DNA of 64,000 bases from NCBI RefSeq assembly GCF_020055635.1, contig NZ_JAIPUT010000001.1, positions 1-64,000 on the forward strand. Direction: 5' to 3'. A program made the position numbers and the translations under genes. This document shows, one piece after another, positions 42,726 through 51,611 of the stretch. Positions within the stretch are counted from its first letter, which is position 1, and every line of letters starts with the position of its first letter. Source of the stretch: Marivita sp. Its GTDB lineage: Bacteria > Pseudomonadota > Alphaproteobacteria > Rhodobacterales > Rhodobacteraceae. The notes under the pieces were generated by a model that was given only the letters and a program-made list of their open reading frames with translations, had not been told where the DNA came from and did not search any database.

Positions 42726-44270
42726 ATGACACGTCTTGTTCCAACGGCGGTTCTGGCCGCCTGCTTCACGTTCATGGCCGCGCTTTCGGCATCGGCTCAA
42801 TCCATCGACGAAACCATCAACAGCATTTTCGCCAGCTCGACCGGCTGGTTCGTTACCCTGATCTTCAGCAATTTTCCCGGCACCAGCTTTCCGTGGATTG
42901 TCGGCTGGCTGGTCGTCGCGGCGACGGTGTTTACGGTCTATTTCGGCGTGATCCAGTTTCGCGCCTTCGGTCATGCCATCGCGCTGGTGAAAGGGGATTA
43001 CTCCGATCCCGATGACGCGGGCGAGGTCAGCCATTTCCAGGCGCTTGCAACCGCGCTTTCGGGCACTGTCGGGCTTGGCAACATCGCCGGTGTGGCGGTG
43101 GCCATCGGCATCGGCGGGCCGGGCGCGACATTCTGGATGATCCTTGCCGGTCTTCTGGGCATGGCGTCGAAATTCACCGAATGTACGCTGGGTGTGAAAT
43201 ACCGCAACGAATATGCAAACGGCACGGTGTCGGGTGGTCCGATGTACTACCTGACCAAGGGCTTTGCCGAACGCGGCATGCCCGGCGGGCGGTTCCTGGC
43301 GATCATGTTCTCGATCTTCTGCATCCTCGGGGCATTCGGTGGCGGCAACATGTTCCAGGCCAACCAGGCCCATGCGCAGCTGACCAACGTCTTCGGGCCC
43401 TATCCGGGCTTCATCACCGGGATCATCTTTGCGGGCATCGTGTTCGCGGTGATCGTCGGCGGCCTCAAGTCCATTGCACGGGTGACGGAAAAGGTCGTGC
43501 CGATCATGGGGGTGATCTATGTCGGCACCGCGCTGATCATCATCCTGATGAACTATGACATGATCGGCTGGGCCTTCGGGCAGATCTTCGCCGGGGCCTT
43601 CACCGGGCTGGGTGTCGCGGGCGGGTTCGTCGGGGCGCTGATCCAGGGCTTCCGCCGTGCGGCCTTCTCGAATGAGGCGGGGGTCGGATCGGCAGCGATC
43701 GCACATTCTGCCGTGCGCACCAAGGAGCCGATCACCGAAGGTTTCGTGTCCCTGCTGGAGCCGCTGATCGACACGGTCATCGTCTGTACCATGACGGCGC
43801 TCGTGATCATCATCACCGGTCAGCTGATCTCCGATCCGGAAACCGGGCTGTACCTGCTCAACGAAGCCGGAACGGCGATCCGCACGGTCGGTGACACGTC
43901 GGGTGTCGCGCTGACATCGGCGGCGTTCTCGTCCTCCATCGGCGGCTTCAAGTACATCCTCGCGCTGGCGGTGATCCTCTTTGCCTTCTCGACGATGATC
44001 TCGTGGTCCTATTACGGGCTCAAGGCGTGGACCTATCTCTTTGGAGAGGGCAAGGCGCAGGAGCTGACCTTCAAGTCGATCTTCTGCGTCTTCGTGGTGA
44101 TCGGCGCCTCGGCGAGCCTTGGCCCGGTGATCGACTTCTCGGATGCGGCGATCTTTGCGATGGCGGTGGTCAACATCATCGGCCTCTACGTCCTGATGCC
44201 GATCGTGAAGCGCGAGCTCGACAGCTACTGGTCGCGCCTCAAGTCGGGCGAGATCAGGAAATTCACTTGA
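42726..44270 (+). CDS. sodium:alanine symporter family (AGCS) transporter
   Basis: This 514-residue protein has an N-terminal signal-like helix (MTRLVPTAVLAACFTFMAAL) and about 11 further membrane helices. It carries the AGCS signatures 'GTVGLGNIAGVAVAIGIGGPG' (in two parts) and 'FRRAAFSNEAGVGSAAIAH'. Family members take up alanine or glycine with sodium. The N-terminal extension before the first core helix ('SIDETINSIFASSTGWF') is common in marine homologues. The start follows AAAGGA-like sequence 12 bases upstream. A strong terminator lies 44 bases after the stop. Confidence 0.93.
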   Translation: MTRLVPTAVLAACFTFMAALSASAQSIDETINSIFASSTGWFVTLIFSNFPGTSFPWIVGWLVVAATVFTVYFGVIQFRAFGHAIALVKGDYSDPDDAGEVSHFQALATALSGTVGLGNIAGVAVAIGIGGPGATFWMILAGLLGMASKFTECTLGVKYRNEYANGTVSGGPMYYLTKGFAERGMPGGRFLAIMFSIFCILGAFGGGNMFQANQAHAQLTNVFGPYPGFITGIIFAGIVFAVIVGGLKSIARVTEKVVPIMGVIYVGTALIIILMNYDMIGWAFGQIFAGAFTGLGVAGGFVGALIQGFRRAAFSNEAGVGSAAIAHSAVRTKEPITEGFVSLLEPLIDTVIVCTMTALVIIITGQLISDPETGLYLLNEAGTAIRTVGDTSGVALTSAAFSSSIGGFKYILALAVILFAFSTMISWSYYGLKAWTYLFGEGKAQELTFKSIFCVFVVIGASASLGPVIDFSDAAIFAMAVVNIIGLYVLMPIVKRELDSYWSRLKSGEIRKFT

Positions 44271-44313
44271 TCCACGCAGCGCCGCTCCCGGTGCTGCGAG
44301 GTCGGTAAAGAGT

Positions 44314-44346
44314 GCGGGCGGGCCTACGGGTCCGCCCGGCTTTTTC
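44314..44346 (+). terminator. rho-independent terminator after the symporter gene
   Basis: CGGGCGG (44315-44321) pairs with CCGCCCG (44332-44338), plus one G-U, around a 10-base loop, followed by GCTTTTTC. Confidence 0.88.
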
Positions 44347-44425
44347 GCGCGGCGACAAAACCGGTTTCAAAATTCGTGCGACATCTTATATCTAGCCCTC
44401 TCGCGGGCCGAAGGAGACCGCAGCG

Positions 44426-44899
44426 ATGGCAAAGCCGAAGGACAACCCGAACTACAAGGTGATCGCCGACAACCGTCGTGCGCGGTTCGATTACGCCATC
44501 GAGGACGATCTCGAGGTCGGCATCATCCTGCAAGGGTCCGAGGTGAAATCGCTGCGCGAGAACAGTGCAAACATCACCGAATGTTATGCCGCTGTCGAAG
44601 ATGGCGAACTGTGGCTCGTGAATTCCTATATCGCGCCGTACAACCGCGCGATGTTCCCGCACGAAGAACGGCGGCGGCGCAAGCTGCTGGTGTCGCGCAA
44701 GGAGCTGGCCAAGCTCTGGAACGAAACCCAGCGCAAAGGCATGACGCTTGTTCCGCTGGTGCTCTACTTCAACCACAAGGGCATGGCGAAGATGAAGATC
44801 GGGATCGCCAAGGGCAAGAAGATTCACGACAAGCGCGAAACCGAGGCCAAGCGCGACTGGGGACGTCAGAAACAACGTCTGTTGAAGAACGCGGGCTGA
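44426..44899 (+). CDS. smpB: SsrA-binding protein SmpB
   Basis: This 157-residue protein matches SmpB over its length: '[33 protein letters not shown]' (given as [12 protein letters not shown] and [13 protein letters not shown]), 'INSYIAPY'-like '[13 protein letters not shown]', '[11 protein letters not shown]' and the basic tail '[24 protein letters not shown]'. SmpB carries tmRNA to stalled ribosomes for trans-translation. GAAGGAGA precedes ATG 44426. The ssrA RNA gene is not in the window. Two tandem palindromes follow the stop. Confidence 0.96.
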   Translation: MAKPKDNPNYKVIADNRRARFDYAIEDDLEVGIILQGSEVKSLRENSANITECYAAVEDGELWLVNSYIAPYNRAMFPHEERRRRKLLVSRKELAKLWNETQRKGMTLVPLVLYFNHKGMAKMKIGIAKGKKIHDKRETEAKRDWGRQKQRLLKNAG

Positions 44900-44908
44900 T
44901 CCGGGGCA

Positions 44909-44950
44909 ACTTTCCGTCGACGGAAAGTCGACGATGCGTAGACGCATCGT
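44909..44950. repeat. two tandem 20-base palindromes downstream of smpB
   Basis: ACTTTCCGTC/GACGGAAAGT (44909-44928) is a perfect palindrome. Two bases later ACGATGCGT-AG-ACGCATCGT (44931-44950) is a second with 9-base arms. They lie between smpB and the sulfurtransferase gene. No U tract follows. Confidence 0.7.
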
Positions 44951-45033
44951 GACCCGCGCGGTGGGCAATCGCTTGCGAGTCGGACCTCCGGGATCTATGC
45001 AGAACCGACCTTTTTGCAGATGTGGCGACAGAC

Positions 45034-45891
45034 ATGGCACAGGACGACCCGAAGACGCTTGTATCGACAGACTGGCTTGCCGCGCACATGCGCGACCCCG
45101 ATCTGCGCATTCTTGACGGATCGTACTACCTGGCGGATGCCGGGCGCGACGCGAAGGCCGAATACGCCGCCGGGCATATCCCCGGCGCACGGTTCTTCGA
45201 CATCGACGACATCGCCGACAGCCGGTCCGACCTGCCGCACATGGCGCCGCCGATCGAAAAGTTCATGTCGCGGATGCGCGCCATGGGGGTTGGCGACGGG
45301 CACCAGGTCGTCGTCTATGACGGCGCCGGGCTGTTTTCCGCCGCGCGTGTCTGGTGGCTCTTCAAGCTGATGGGCCAGAACGATGTCGCCGTGCTGGACG
45401 GCGGTCTGCCCAAATGGGTCGCCGAGGGCCGCGAGGTCGAGGACCTGCCTCCCATCGTGCGCGACCGACACATGACGGTGCGGCGTCAGGCCCATCTGGT
45501 CAAGGATGTCACGCAGGTGTCCTCGGCCTCCAAGCTGCGCGATCAGGAGATCATCGACGCGCGCTCTGCCGGGCGGTTCCGGGGCGAGGAACCCGAACCC
45601 CGTCCCGGCATGCGCGGCGGGCACATCCCCGGATCGAAGAACGTCCATTATTCCAGCCTGCTGAACGCCGACCAGACGCTCAAATCGCCCGAGGAGACCC
45701 GCGCGATTTTCGAGGCGGCGGGCGTCGATCTGTCCAAACCGGCAATCACCACATGCGGCTCCGGGGTGACGGCGGCGATCCTCTCCTTGGCCATGGCGCG
45801 CATGGGCAAGGATGACCATTCCCTTTACGACGGCTCGTGGTCCGAATGGGGAATGTTCCCCACCGTACCCGTGGCCACAGGAGACAACTGA
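45034..45891 (+). CDS. sseA: 3-mercaptopyruvate/thiosulfate sulfurtransferase (tandem rhodanese)
   Basis: This 285-residue protein has two rhodanese domains. The first is inactive-type; the second has the active loop 'CGSGVTA', whose CG-S/T-GV-T form is the mercaptopyruvate sulfurtransferase signature. Linker and domain marks include 'HIPGARFFDIDDIAD' and 'GGHIPGSKNVHY'. It transfers sulfur from mercaptopyruvate to thiols or cyanide. ATG 45034 gives MAQDDPKTLV; GTG 45022 four codons upstream is also possible, as neither has a clear ribosome site. Its stop overlaps the aminotransferase start by one base (TGATG), so the two are coupled. Confidence 0.92.
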   Translation: MAQDDPKTLVSTDWLAAHMRDPDLRILDGSYYLADAGRDAKAEYAAGHIPGARFFDIDDIADSRSDLPHMAPPIEKFMSRMRAMGVGDGHQVVVYDGAGLFSAARVWWLFKLMGQNDVAVLDGGLPKWVAEGREVEDLPPIVRDRHMTVRRQAHLVKDVTQVSSASKLRDQEIIDARSAGRFRGEEPEPRPGMRGGHIPGSKNVHYSSLLNADQTLKSPEETRAIFEAAGVDLSKPAITTCGSGVTAAILSLAMARMGKDDHSLYDGSWSEWGMFPTVPVATGDN

Positions 45892-47075
45892 TGTTCGAGA
45901 CCCTCAAGGAACAACCCGCAGACAAGATCCTCGCGCTGGTGCAAACCTACCGCGAAGATCCGCGCGACCCCAAGATCGACCTCGGTGTCGGCGTCTACAA
46001 GGACGCGTCGGGCAACACGCCGATCATGGGGGCCGTCAAAAGCGCGGAACAGCAGCTTTGGGAAGCCGAAACCACCAAGGCCTATACCGGCCTTGCGGGG
46101 GATCCGGCCTTTGCCGACGCGATGGTTGCGATGGTTCTGGGCGACGCGGTGCCGCGCGCCAACGTGGCCGCGGCAGCGACGCCGGGTGGCACCGGTGCGG
46201 TACGTCAGGGCTTTGATCTGGTCAGGATGGCAAGCCCGGACGCCAAGGTCTTTGTCAGCGATCCGACATGGCCGAACCACCTGTCGATCCTCAAGCACAT
46301 GGGCATGAACATGGTGCCCTACCGCTATTTCGACGACGAGTCGCGCGGTGTGGATTTCAACGGCATGATGGAAGACCTCGCGCAGGCCGGTCCGGGGGAT
46401 GTGGTGCTGGTGCATGGCTGTTGCCACAATCCCACAGGTGCAAACCTGAACATGACCGAATGGAAGGCGCTGGTCGATCTGCTGCTCAAGACCGGCGCGA
46501 CCCCGATGGTCGACATCGCCTACCAGGGCTTTGGGGATGGTCTGGAAGAAGACGCGGCAGCCACCCGCCTGATCGCTTCGTCTGTGCCCGAAACCATTAT
46601 CGCGGCAAGCTGTTCAAAGAACTTCGGCATCTACCGGGAACGGACGGGCCTGCTGATGGTGGTGTCACAGAACGCGTCTGCGCAAAAGCTCAACCAGGGG
46701 ACATTGGCCTATCTGAACCGGCAGAACTTTTCCTTCCCGCCCGATCACGGTGCGCGGTTGGTGACGATGGTTCTGAGCGACGACGCCTTGCGCGCGGACT
46801 GGGCCAAGGAACTGGAAGAGATGCGCACCGGCATGTTGGCGCTGCGCGAACAGCTGGCGGCGGAATTGCAGCGCCTGTCCGGGTCGGATCGGTTCGGCTT
46901 CATCGCGCAGCACCGCGGCATGTTCTCGCGGCTAGGGGCGACACCCGAACAGGTCGACCGCCTGCGCGACGAGCACGCGATTTATCTTGTCGGGGATTCG
47001 CGGTTGAACATCGCCGGTCTCAACAAGGACTCGGTGCCGATTCTGGCGAAAGCGATGATCGACGTCGGGATCTGA
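45891..47075 (+). CDS. aromatic/aspartate aminotransferase (class I, TyrB-like)
   Basis: This 394-residue PLP enzyme is of the aspartate/aromatic aminotransferase Ia group: 'KIDLGVGVYKDASGNTPI', 'TPGGTGAVRQGFDLV', 'CCHNPTGANL', the PLP lysine in 'SCSKNFGIYRERTG' and the substrate Arg in 'GDSRLNIAGL'. It transaminates aspartate or aromatic amino acids with 2-oxoglutarate. Coupling to a mercaptopyruvate sulfurtransferase is suggestive: aspartate aminotransferases also make mercaptopyruvate from cysteine. That link is an inference. The translation start overlaps the previous stop. Confidence 0.93.
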   Translation: MFETLKEQPADKILALVQTYREDPRDPKIDLGVGVYKDASGNTPIMGAVKSAEQQLWEAETTKAYTGLAGDPAFADAMVAMVLGDAVPRANVAAAATPGGTGAVRQGFDLVRMASPDAKVFVSDPTWPNHLSILKHMGMNMVPYRYFDDESRGVDFNGMMEDLAQAGPGDVVLVHGCCHNPTGANLNMTEWKALVDLLLKTGATPMVDIAYQGFGDGLEEDAAATRLIASSVPETIIAASCSKNFGIYRERTGLLMVVSQNASAQKLNQGTLAYLNRQNFSFPPDHGARLVTMVLSDDALRADWAKELEEMRTGMLALREQLAAELQRLSGSDRFGFIAQHRGMFSRLGATPEQVDRLRDEHAIYLVGDSRLNIAGLNKDSVPILAKAMIDVGI

Positions 47076-47170
47076 GCCCGTCTGGAGTTTGGAAATCCAT
47101 GGGCGCCTGCGGGCGCCCATGTCGTTTTCAGGTGCCGCGTCATCCAGCGGCGCGCAGTTTGCAAAGTTGT

Positions 47171-47196
47171 GTTTGCATATTTGCAAAAAGAAGAAG
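47171..47196 (+). repeat. dispersed extragenic repeat copy D
   Basis: GTTTGCATATTTGC followed by AAAAAGAAGAAG, differing from copy B at two positions. It lies between the convergent aminotransferase and ABM genes and nearly touches the ABM stop. Confidence 0.68.
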
Positions 47197-47199
47197 CCG

Positions 47200-47544
47200 T
47201 TAGCCGTGCACCTTGACGCTGTCCTCGGGGGCTTGATCGCGGTCGAACATGCTGTAGTCGCGCATCACGTGGCAGACGCGCAGGCGGTAGTCGGAGAAGA
47301 TGCCATTGCGGCCTTTTGATTGTGCGTTGCGATGCGCGGCGAGTTTGCGCCACCGTAGCACGGCGTCTTCGTCTTCGAAGAAGCTGATCGACAGGAGCTT
47401 GTCCGGGTTGGTCAGGCTTTGGAAGCGTTCGACCGAGATGAAGCCGTCGACCTCTTCGACCATGGGGCGCATGGTGGCGGCGATGTCGAGATAGGCGTCT
47501 TTCTGGCCGTCTGCGGGCATGAGTTCGAAGATGATGGCGATCAT
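47200..47544 (-). CDS. antibiotic biosynthesis monooxygenase (ABM) domain protein
   Basis: This 114-residue protein has a single ferredoxin-like ABM fold: 'MIAIIFELMPADGQKDAYLD', the central 'DGFISVERFQSL', 'SISFFEDEDAVLRWRKLAAHR' and a short tail. ABM proteins range from haem-degrading and quinone monooxygenases to non-enzymatic dimers. The His in 'LAAHRNAQ' is conserved in many. Function is not predictable here. ATG 47544 is chosen as the start of the fold; an upstream start at 47568 would add eight charged residues. It follows dnaE2 in the same direction after 49 bases. Confidence 0.86.
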   Translation of the reverse strand: MIAIIFELMPADGQKDAYLDIAATMRPMVEEVDGFISVERFQSLTNPDKLLSISFFEDEDAVLRWRKLAAHRNAQSKGRNGIFSDYRLRVCHVMRDYSMFDRDQAPEDSVKVHG

Positions 47545-47593
47545 TTTGTGTCCCTTTTTGCGGGACAATGGCGTTGTCGGGGATGTTTGGCAA

Positions 47594-50578
47594 TCAATCC
47601 GGGTTGCCGCGGGTGACCGGCAGCGGCATCGGTGGTTTGTACGGTTTGGCCGTGGAAACGTACGGGTGGACCGTACGGGAGGGATCCGGCGTCAGGATGT
47701 GGCGCAGGAGGGCCACCGGGTGGCGGCGCAGGGTGAGGCGCAGGGCGACGTAATCCTCGACCACCTGTTCGCCTTCGGTCATCTGGGGCAGGTGGGCTGC
47801 TGGCTCATGGATCGCCTCGCCGTCGATATCGCCATCGAAAAGCGGCAGGGTCTTGCGGGAGGTGAGGGCCTTGGCCTCCCACAGGGCCTGACGACGGGTG
47901 AGCCGCAGGTTTTGGAACGTGTCGGCTTCGGCAAGGCGCGCGATGGTGGCGGGGTCGAGACCGGCGCGGCGCCAGAGATCATTGATGCTTTGATACCCGT
48001 TGCCGCGACCGGCGGCGATCCATTGGGCGTCTTCCTCGTTCAGGCCCTTGATCTGGCGGAAGCCCAGCCGCAGGGCGAGGCCGCCATTTTCGCCCGGTTC
48101 CATCACGTTGTCCCAGAAGCTGGCATTGATGCAGACGGGTCGGACGGTCACGCCATGTTCACGGGCGTCGCGCACGATCTGGGCCGGGGCGTAAAAGCCC
48201 ATCGGCTGGGAGTTCAGCAGCGCGCAGGCGAAGATGCCGGGGTGGTGATGCTTGATCCAGGCGGAGGCATAGACCAGCAGGGCAAAGCTGGCGGCGTGGC
48301 TTTCGGGGAAGCCGTAGGAGCCGAAGCCTTCGATCTGCGAGAAGCAGCGTTCCGCGAAATCCTCGTCATAGCCCTTGTTGCGCATGCCGCGCAGGAAAAG
48401 TGTGCGGAATTCTGATACATTGCCGTGTTTCTTGAAAGTGGCCAGCGACCGGCGCAATCGGTCGGCCTGTTCGGGGGTGAAGCCCGCGCCGACGATGGCG
48501 ATCTGCATTGCCTGTTCCTGGAAAAGCGGCACGCCGAGGGTCTTGCCCAGCACCGCGCCGAGCTCATCCGAGGGAAAGCTGACTGCCTCTTCGCCGTTGC
48601 GGCGGCGGATATAGGGGTGGACCATGTCGCCCTGAATGGGGCCGGGGCGGATGATGGCGACCTCGATCACCAGATCGTAGAAGGTGCGGGGCTTCATGCG
48701 CGGCAGGAAATTCATCTGCGCGCGGGATTCGACCTGGAAGACGCCGATGCTGTCGGCCTTGCAGAGCATGTCGTAGACGGCGGGGTCTTCGGGCGGCAGG
48801 GTGGCGAGCGTGTAGGTCTGGCCGTGATGCAGGGTCATCAGGTCGAACGCCTTGCGGATGCAGGAGAGCATGCCGAGCGCCAGCACATCGACCTTGAGGA
48901 TGCCGAGCGCGTCGATATCGTCCTTGTCCCAGCAGATGACGGTGCGGTCCTCCATCGTGGCGTTTTCGATCGGGACCAGTTCATCGAGCCGCCCTTCGGT
49001 GATGATGAAGCCGCCCACGTGCTGGCTCAGGTGGCGCGGGAAGCCGATGATCTCGAAGATCAGCTCCATCGTCAGTTTGAGGCGGTGATCGTCGGGGTCG
49101 AGACCGATTTCGCGCATGCGGTGCTCTTCGAGGCCGTTGGTCGAGAAGAAGCCCCAGAGTTGCGAGGACAGCGCGCCGATGGTGTCCTGTGACAGGCCCA
49201 TCGCGCTGCCCACCTCGCGGATGGCGCGTTTGCCGCGATAGTGGATCACGGTGGCGCAGAGCCCCGCGCGGTGGCGGCCATAGCGTTCGTAGATGTGCTG
49301 GATCACCTCTTCGCGGCGTTCATGTTCGAAATCGACGTCGATGTCAGGGGGTTCGTCGCGCGCCTCGGAGACGAACCGCTCAAAAACCATGGTGCCGATC
49401 TCGGGGGACACCGAGGTCACGCCGAGGCAGTAGCAGACCACCGAGTTGGCGGCGGACCCGCGTCCCTGGCAGAGGATGCCCCGGTCGCGGGCAAAGGCGA
49501 CGATGTCGCGCACGGTCAGGAAATAGGGCTCGTAACGCAGCTTGTCGATCAGGGTGAGTTCGTGTTGGAGCAGGGTTTTCACCTTGTCCGGCGCGCCATG
49601 CGGGTAGCGCCAGGTCAGCCCCTCATGGGCGAGGCGCGCGAGGCGCTGGGAGGCGGTCTCGGACCCGGTGATTTCGCTGGGATATTCGTAGCGCAGCTGG
49701 CCGAGGTCGAATTGGCAGCTGTCGGCCAGTTGCGCGGCGCGGTCCACGGCATCGGCATGTGGGCCAAGCAGGCGGCGCATCTCGGCCTCGGACCGCAGCC
49801 GTTGTTCGCCATTGGCGAGCGCCTTGGTGCCCAATTCGTCGACCCGGCAACCCTGCCGGATGGCGGTGACCACATCCGCGAGCTTGCGGCGGCGACCATG
49901 ATGCATGAGCGGTGTGGCCGAGGCGATTGTGGACAGGTTCAGATCCTTGGCCAGCTGCGCGATCCGGTCGAAGCGGGGCCTGTCCTGCCCGTCATAAAGC
50001 GGGCCGAGGACGAGATGGGCCTGTCCGGGGAAGCGGCGCGACAGCCGGTCCGCCTGTGTCTGCCAGTCACCCGCGCCGGGTTTCGAGCTTTGCGCCTGTG
50101 ACGGCGGGTGCAGGAGCCAGTGCAGGCCGCCCGAGCATTGGACCAGATCGTCGAGCGTGAGGAGACAGTCGCCCTTGGGCGCGCGGCGGCGTCCGGTGGT
50201 GATGAGGCGGCAGAGTTGCGCCCAGCCCTGGCGGGTGGTGGCGAGCGCCGTGGCGGTGAAGCCGGTATCGGTGACGATCCGCGCGCCGGGAATGAGGCGC
50301 GGCACATGGGTGAGGATAGGGCTGCGCTGGTGGTCGAGGTGACCCGGCACGGGCGGGCCGATGGGACCATTGCGGGCCTCGAGCTCGGCACGTTCGCGGA
50401 TCAGGCGTGTGAGGGTCTTGGCCTCGGACCATGCGCGCACGATGCCCGCCACCGAATTGGTGTCGGTGATGGCGATGGCCGACAGGCCCAGGGTTGCGGC
50501 ACGCTCCATGTACTCCTCGGGGTGGGAGGCCCCGGTGAGGAAGGTGAAATTGGAGGTGATCGACAGCTCTGCGAACAT
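47594..50578 (-). CDS. dnaE2: error-prone DNA polymerase III alpha subunit (DnaE2/ImuC), lacking a C-terminal OB-fold
   Basis: This 994-residue polymerase starts with the PHP domain (MFAELSITSNFTFLTGASHP) and has the catalytic aspartates in 'EPPDIDVDFEHERREEVIQ' and 'LKVDVLALGML'. The finger and helix-hairpin-helix regions follow ('SYGFPESHAASFALLVYASA'). DnaE2 performs SOS-induced translesion synthesis, usually with ImuA and ImuB. The frame stops about 30 residues after 'RHPVALLR', where relatives normally continue into an OB-fold of roughly 100 residues; no remnant of it follows. imuA and imuB are not adjacent. A LexA box lies 13 bases before the start. Confidence 0.93.
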   Translation of the reverse strand: MFAELSITSNFTFLTGASHPEEYMERAATLGLSAIAITDTNSVAGIVRAWSEAKTLTRLIRERAELEARNGPIGPPVPGHLDHQRSPILTHVPRLIPGARIVTDTGFTATALATTRQGWAQLCRLITTGRRRAPKGDCLLTLDDLVQCSGGLHWLLHPPSQAQSSKPGAGDWQTQADRLSRRFPGQAHLVLGPLYDGQDRPRFDRIAQLAKDLNLSTIASATPLMHHGRRRKLADVVTAIRQGCRVDELGTKALANGEQRLRSEAEMRRLLGPHADAVDRAAQLADSCQFDLGQLRYEYPSEITGSETASQRLARLAHEGLTWRYPHGAPDKVKTLLQHELTLIDKLRYEPYFLTVRDIVAFARDRGILCQGRGSAANSVVCYCLGVTSVSPEIGTMVFERFVSEARDEPPDIDVDFEHERREEVIQHIYERYGRHRAGLCATVIHYRGKRAIREVGSAMGLSQDTIGALSSQLWGFFSTNGLEEHRMREIGLDPDDHRLKLTMELIFEIIGFPRHLSQHVGGFIITEGRLDELVPIENATMEDRTVICWDKDDIDALGILKVDVLALGMLSCIRKAFDLMTLHHGQTYTLATLPPEDPAVYDMLCKADSIGVFQVESRAQMNFLPRMKPRTFYDLVIEVAIIRPGPIQGDMVHPYIRRRNGEEAVSFPSDELGAVLGKTLGVPLFQEQAMQIAIVGAGFTPEQADRLRRSLATFKKHGNVSEFRTLFLRGMRNKGYDEDFAERCFSQIEGFGSYGFPESHAASFALLVYASAWIKHHHPGIFACALLNSQPMGFYAPAQIVRDAREHGVTVRPVCINASFWDNVMEPGENGGLALRLGFRQIKGLNEEDAQWIAAGRGNGYQSINDLWRRAGLDPATIARLAEADTFQNLRLTRRQALWEAKALTSRKTLPLFDGDIDGEAIHEPAAHLPQMTEGEQVVEDYVALRLTLRRHPVALLRHILTPDPSRTVHPYVSTAKPYKPPMPLPVTRGNPD

Positions 50579-50590
50579 GCCCTCTTTTAT

Positions 50591-50605
50591 GTTCTTCTTT
50601 TGTTC
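50591..50605. promoter_or_regulatory. LexA (SOS) box of dnaE2
   Basis: GTTC (50591-50594), seven bases, GTTC (50602-50605) is an exact match to the alphaproteobacterial direct-repeat LexA site (GAAC-N7-GAAC on the coding strand). It lies 12 bases upstream of the dnaE2 start codon. Confidence 0.85.
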
Positions 50606-50659
50606 CTTTTCCAGTGATTCGAGTCATTCACGCGAAATTCGGGTGGCGCGGTCGCGCTG

Positions 50660-50681
50660 GCATATTTGGAAAGAGAAGAAG
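50660..50681 (+). repeat. dispersed extragenic repeat copy E
   Basis: GCATATTTGG followed by AAAGAGAAGAAG, identical to copies B and C over this core, after a small GC-rich dyad (GCGCG-GT-CGCGC). It lies between the PPTase stop and the LexA box. Confidence 0.72.
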
Positions 50682-50695
50682 ATCAGGAGATGGGC

Positions 50696-51424
50696 TCAGG
50701 GACCTGGCACGGACAGCCAGGTCAGGACATGGGTGCCCGACAGGCGGTGATGGATGTCGAAGCGCCGCCCGCTGGCCAAGCCGTTGCCGAGATCGGTGGT
50801 CAGGGACAGGGACAGTCTGTCGCCTGTCGGCGGCGCGGTCAGTTCGGCGGCGTCGAAGCCGAAATGTCGGCCGACCTGCGGGTAGAGCGCCTTGAACAGC
50901 GCCTCTTTGGCGGAGAAGGTCAGCGTGGCGCTGGTGGCGGCGGGGAGCGCGCCTTGCGTGACGATCGCGCGTTCCCGGGTGTTCAGGGTTTCGGCGAGGA
51001 TCGCGGCCAGGCTGCGGCCCGACGCGATTTCCTCTGTATCGACGCCGTAGCCGTGCCCGGTGTCGCGGGAGAGCAGGCAGGCGCATCGGCCCCTTGCGTG
51101 GCTGATGGACCCTGCGAGGCCCCTGGGCCAGAGGGGCGCGCGACCGGGCGCGGTGGTGACAGGGTCCGGCGCATGGCCCAGCAGGCACATGGCGGCCTTT
51201 GCCACGGCGCGGCCCGCCAGGTATTCCGCGCGGCGCTTGTCGACCGCCCGGTGCAGTGTCTTCGGGCTGGGGATTTCCAGGTCGTCGAACAGGGCCGGAG
51301 TGAACCTTGTGCGATCATATGCTGCGGTGACCAAAATGGCGCCGGGGATCAGGCTGTCTTCGCAGGTGATCCCCGACAGGAATCCCTGTGAGCGGGTCTG
51401 CAGATATGCGAGCGGTTGGTCCAT
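50696..51424 (-). CDS. 4'-phosphopantetheinyl transferase (EntD/Sfp type)
   Basis: This 242-residue protein has the PPTase signatures 'GLAGSISHARG', 'GYGVDTEEI' (magnesium ligands Asp and Glu) and 'LTFSAKEALFKALYPQVG'. It transfers phosphopantetheine from CoA to a carrier-protein serine, activating siderophore, polyketide or nonribosomal peptide synthetases. The EntD-like layout separates it from AcpS. No synthetase gene is near, so the carrier protein is unknown. ATG 51424 begins the conserved region; the open frame extends another 97 codons upstream with no ribosome site. It is divergent from deoC. Confidence 0.9.
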   Translation of the reverse strand: MDQPLAYLQTRSQGFLSGITCEDSLIPGAILVTAAYDRTRFTPALFDDLEIPSPKTLHRAVDKRRAEYLAGRAVAKAAMCLLGHAPDPVTTAPGRAPLWPRGLAGSISHARGRCACLLSRDTGHGYGVDTEEIASGRSLAAILAETLNTRERAIVTQGALPAATSATLTFSAKEALFKALYPQVGRHFGFDAAELTAPPTGDRLSLSLTTDLGNGLASGRRFDIHHRLSGTHVLTWLSVPGP

Positions 51425-51611
51425 GGTCTGTCTGGAATCCCCGCAGGTCCGGGTGGCGTCAAGTCCAAAGGTGCCTTGTGGCGTCTTTCGCGACCGGGCC
51501 CGATCGGTGCGGTGACGGGGAGTCGGCAGGAATGTCGGGTCTACGTTGCGTCGTGGCTTGTGATGGCACAGGCACCGTGTCAGCATCCCGTTCCAGGAAA
51601 CGAGGAATGCC

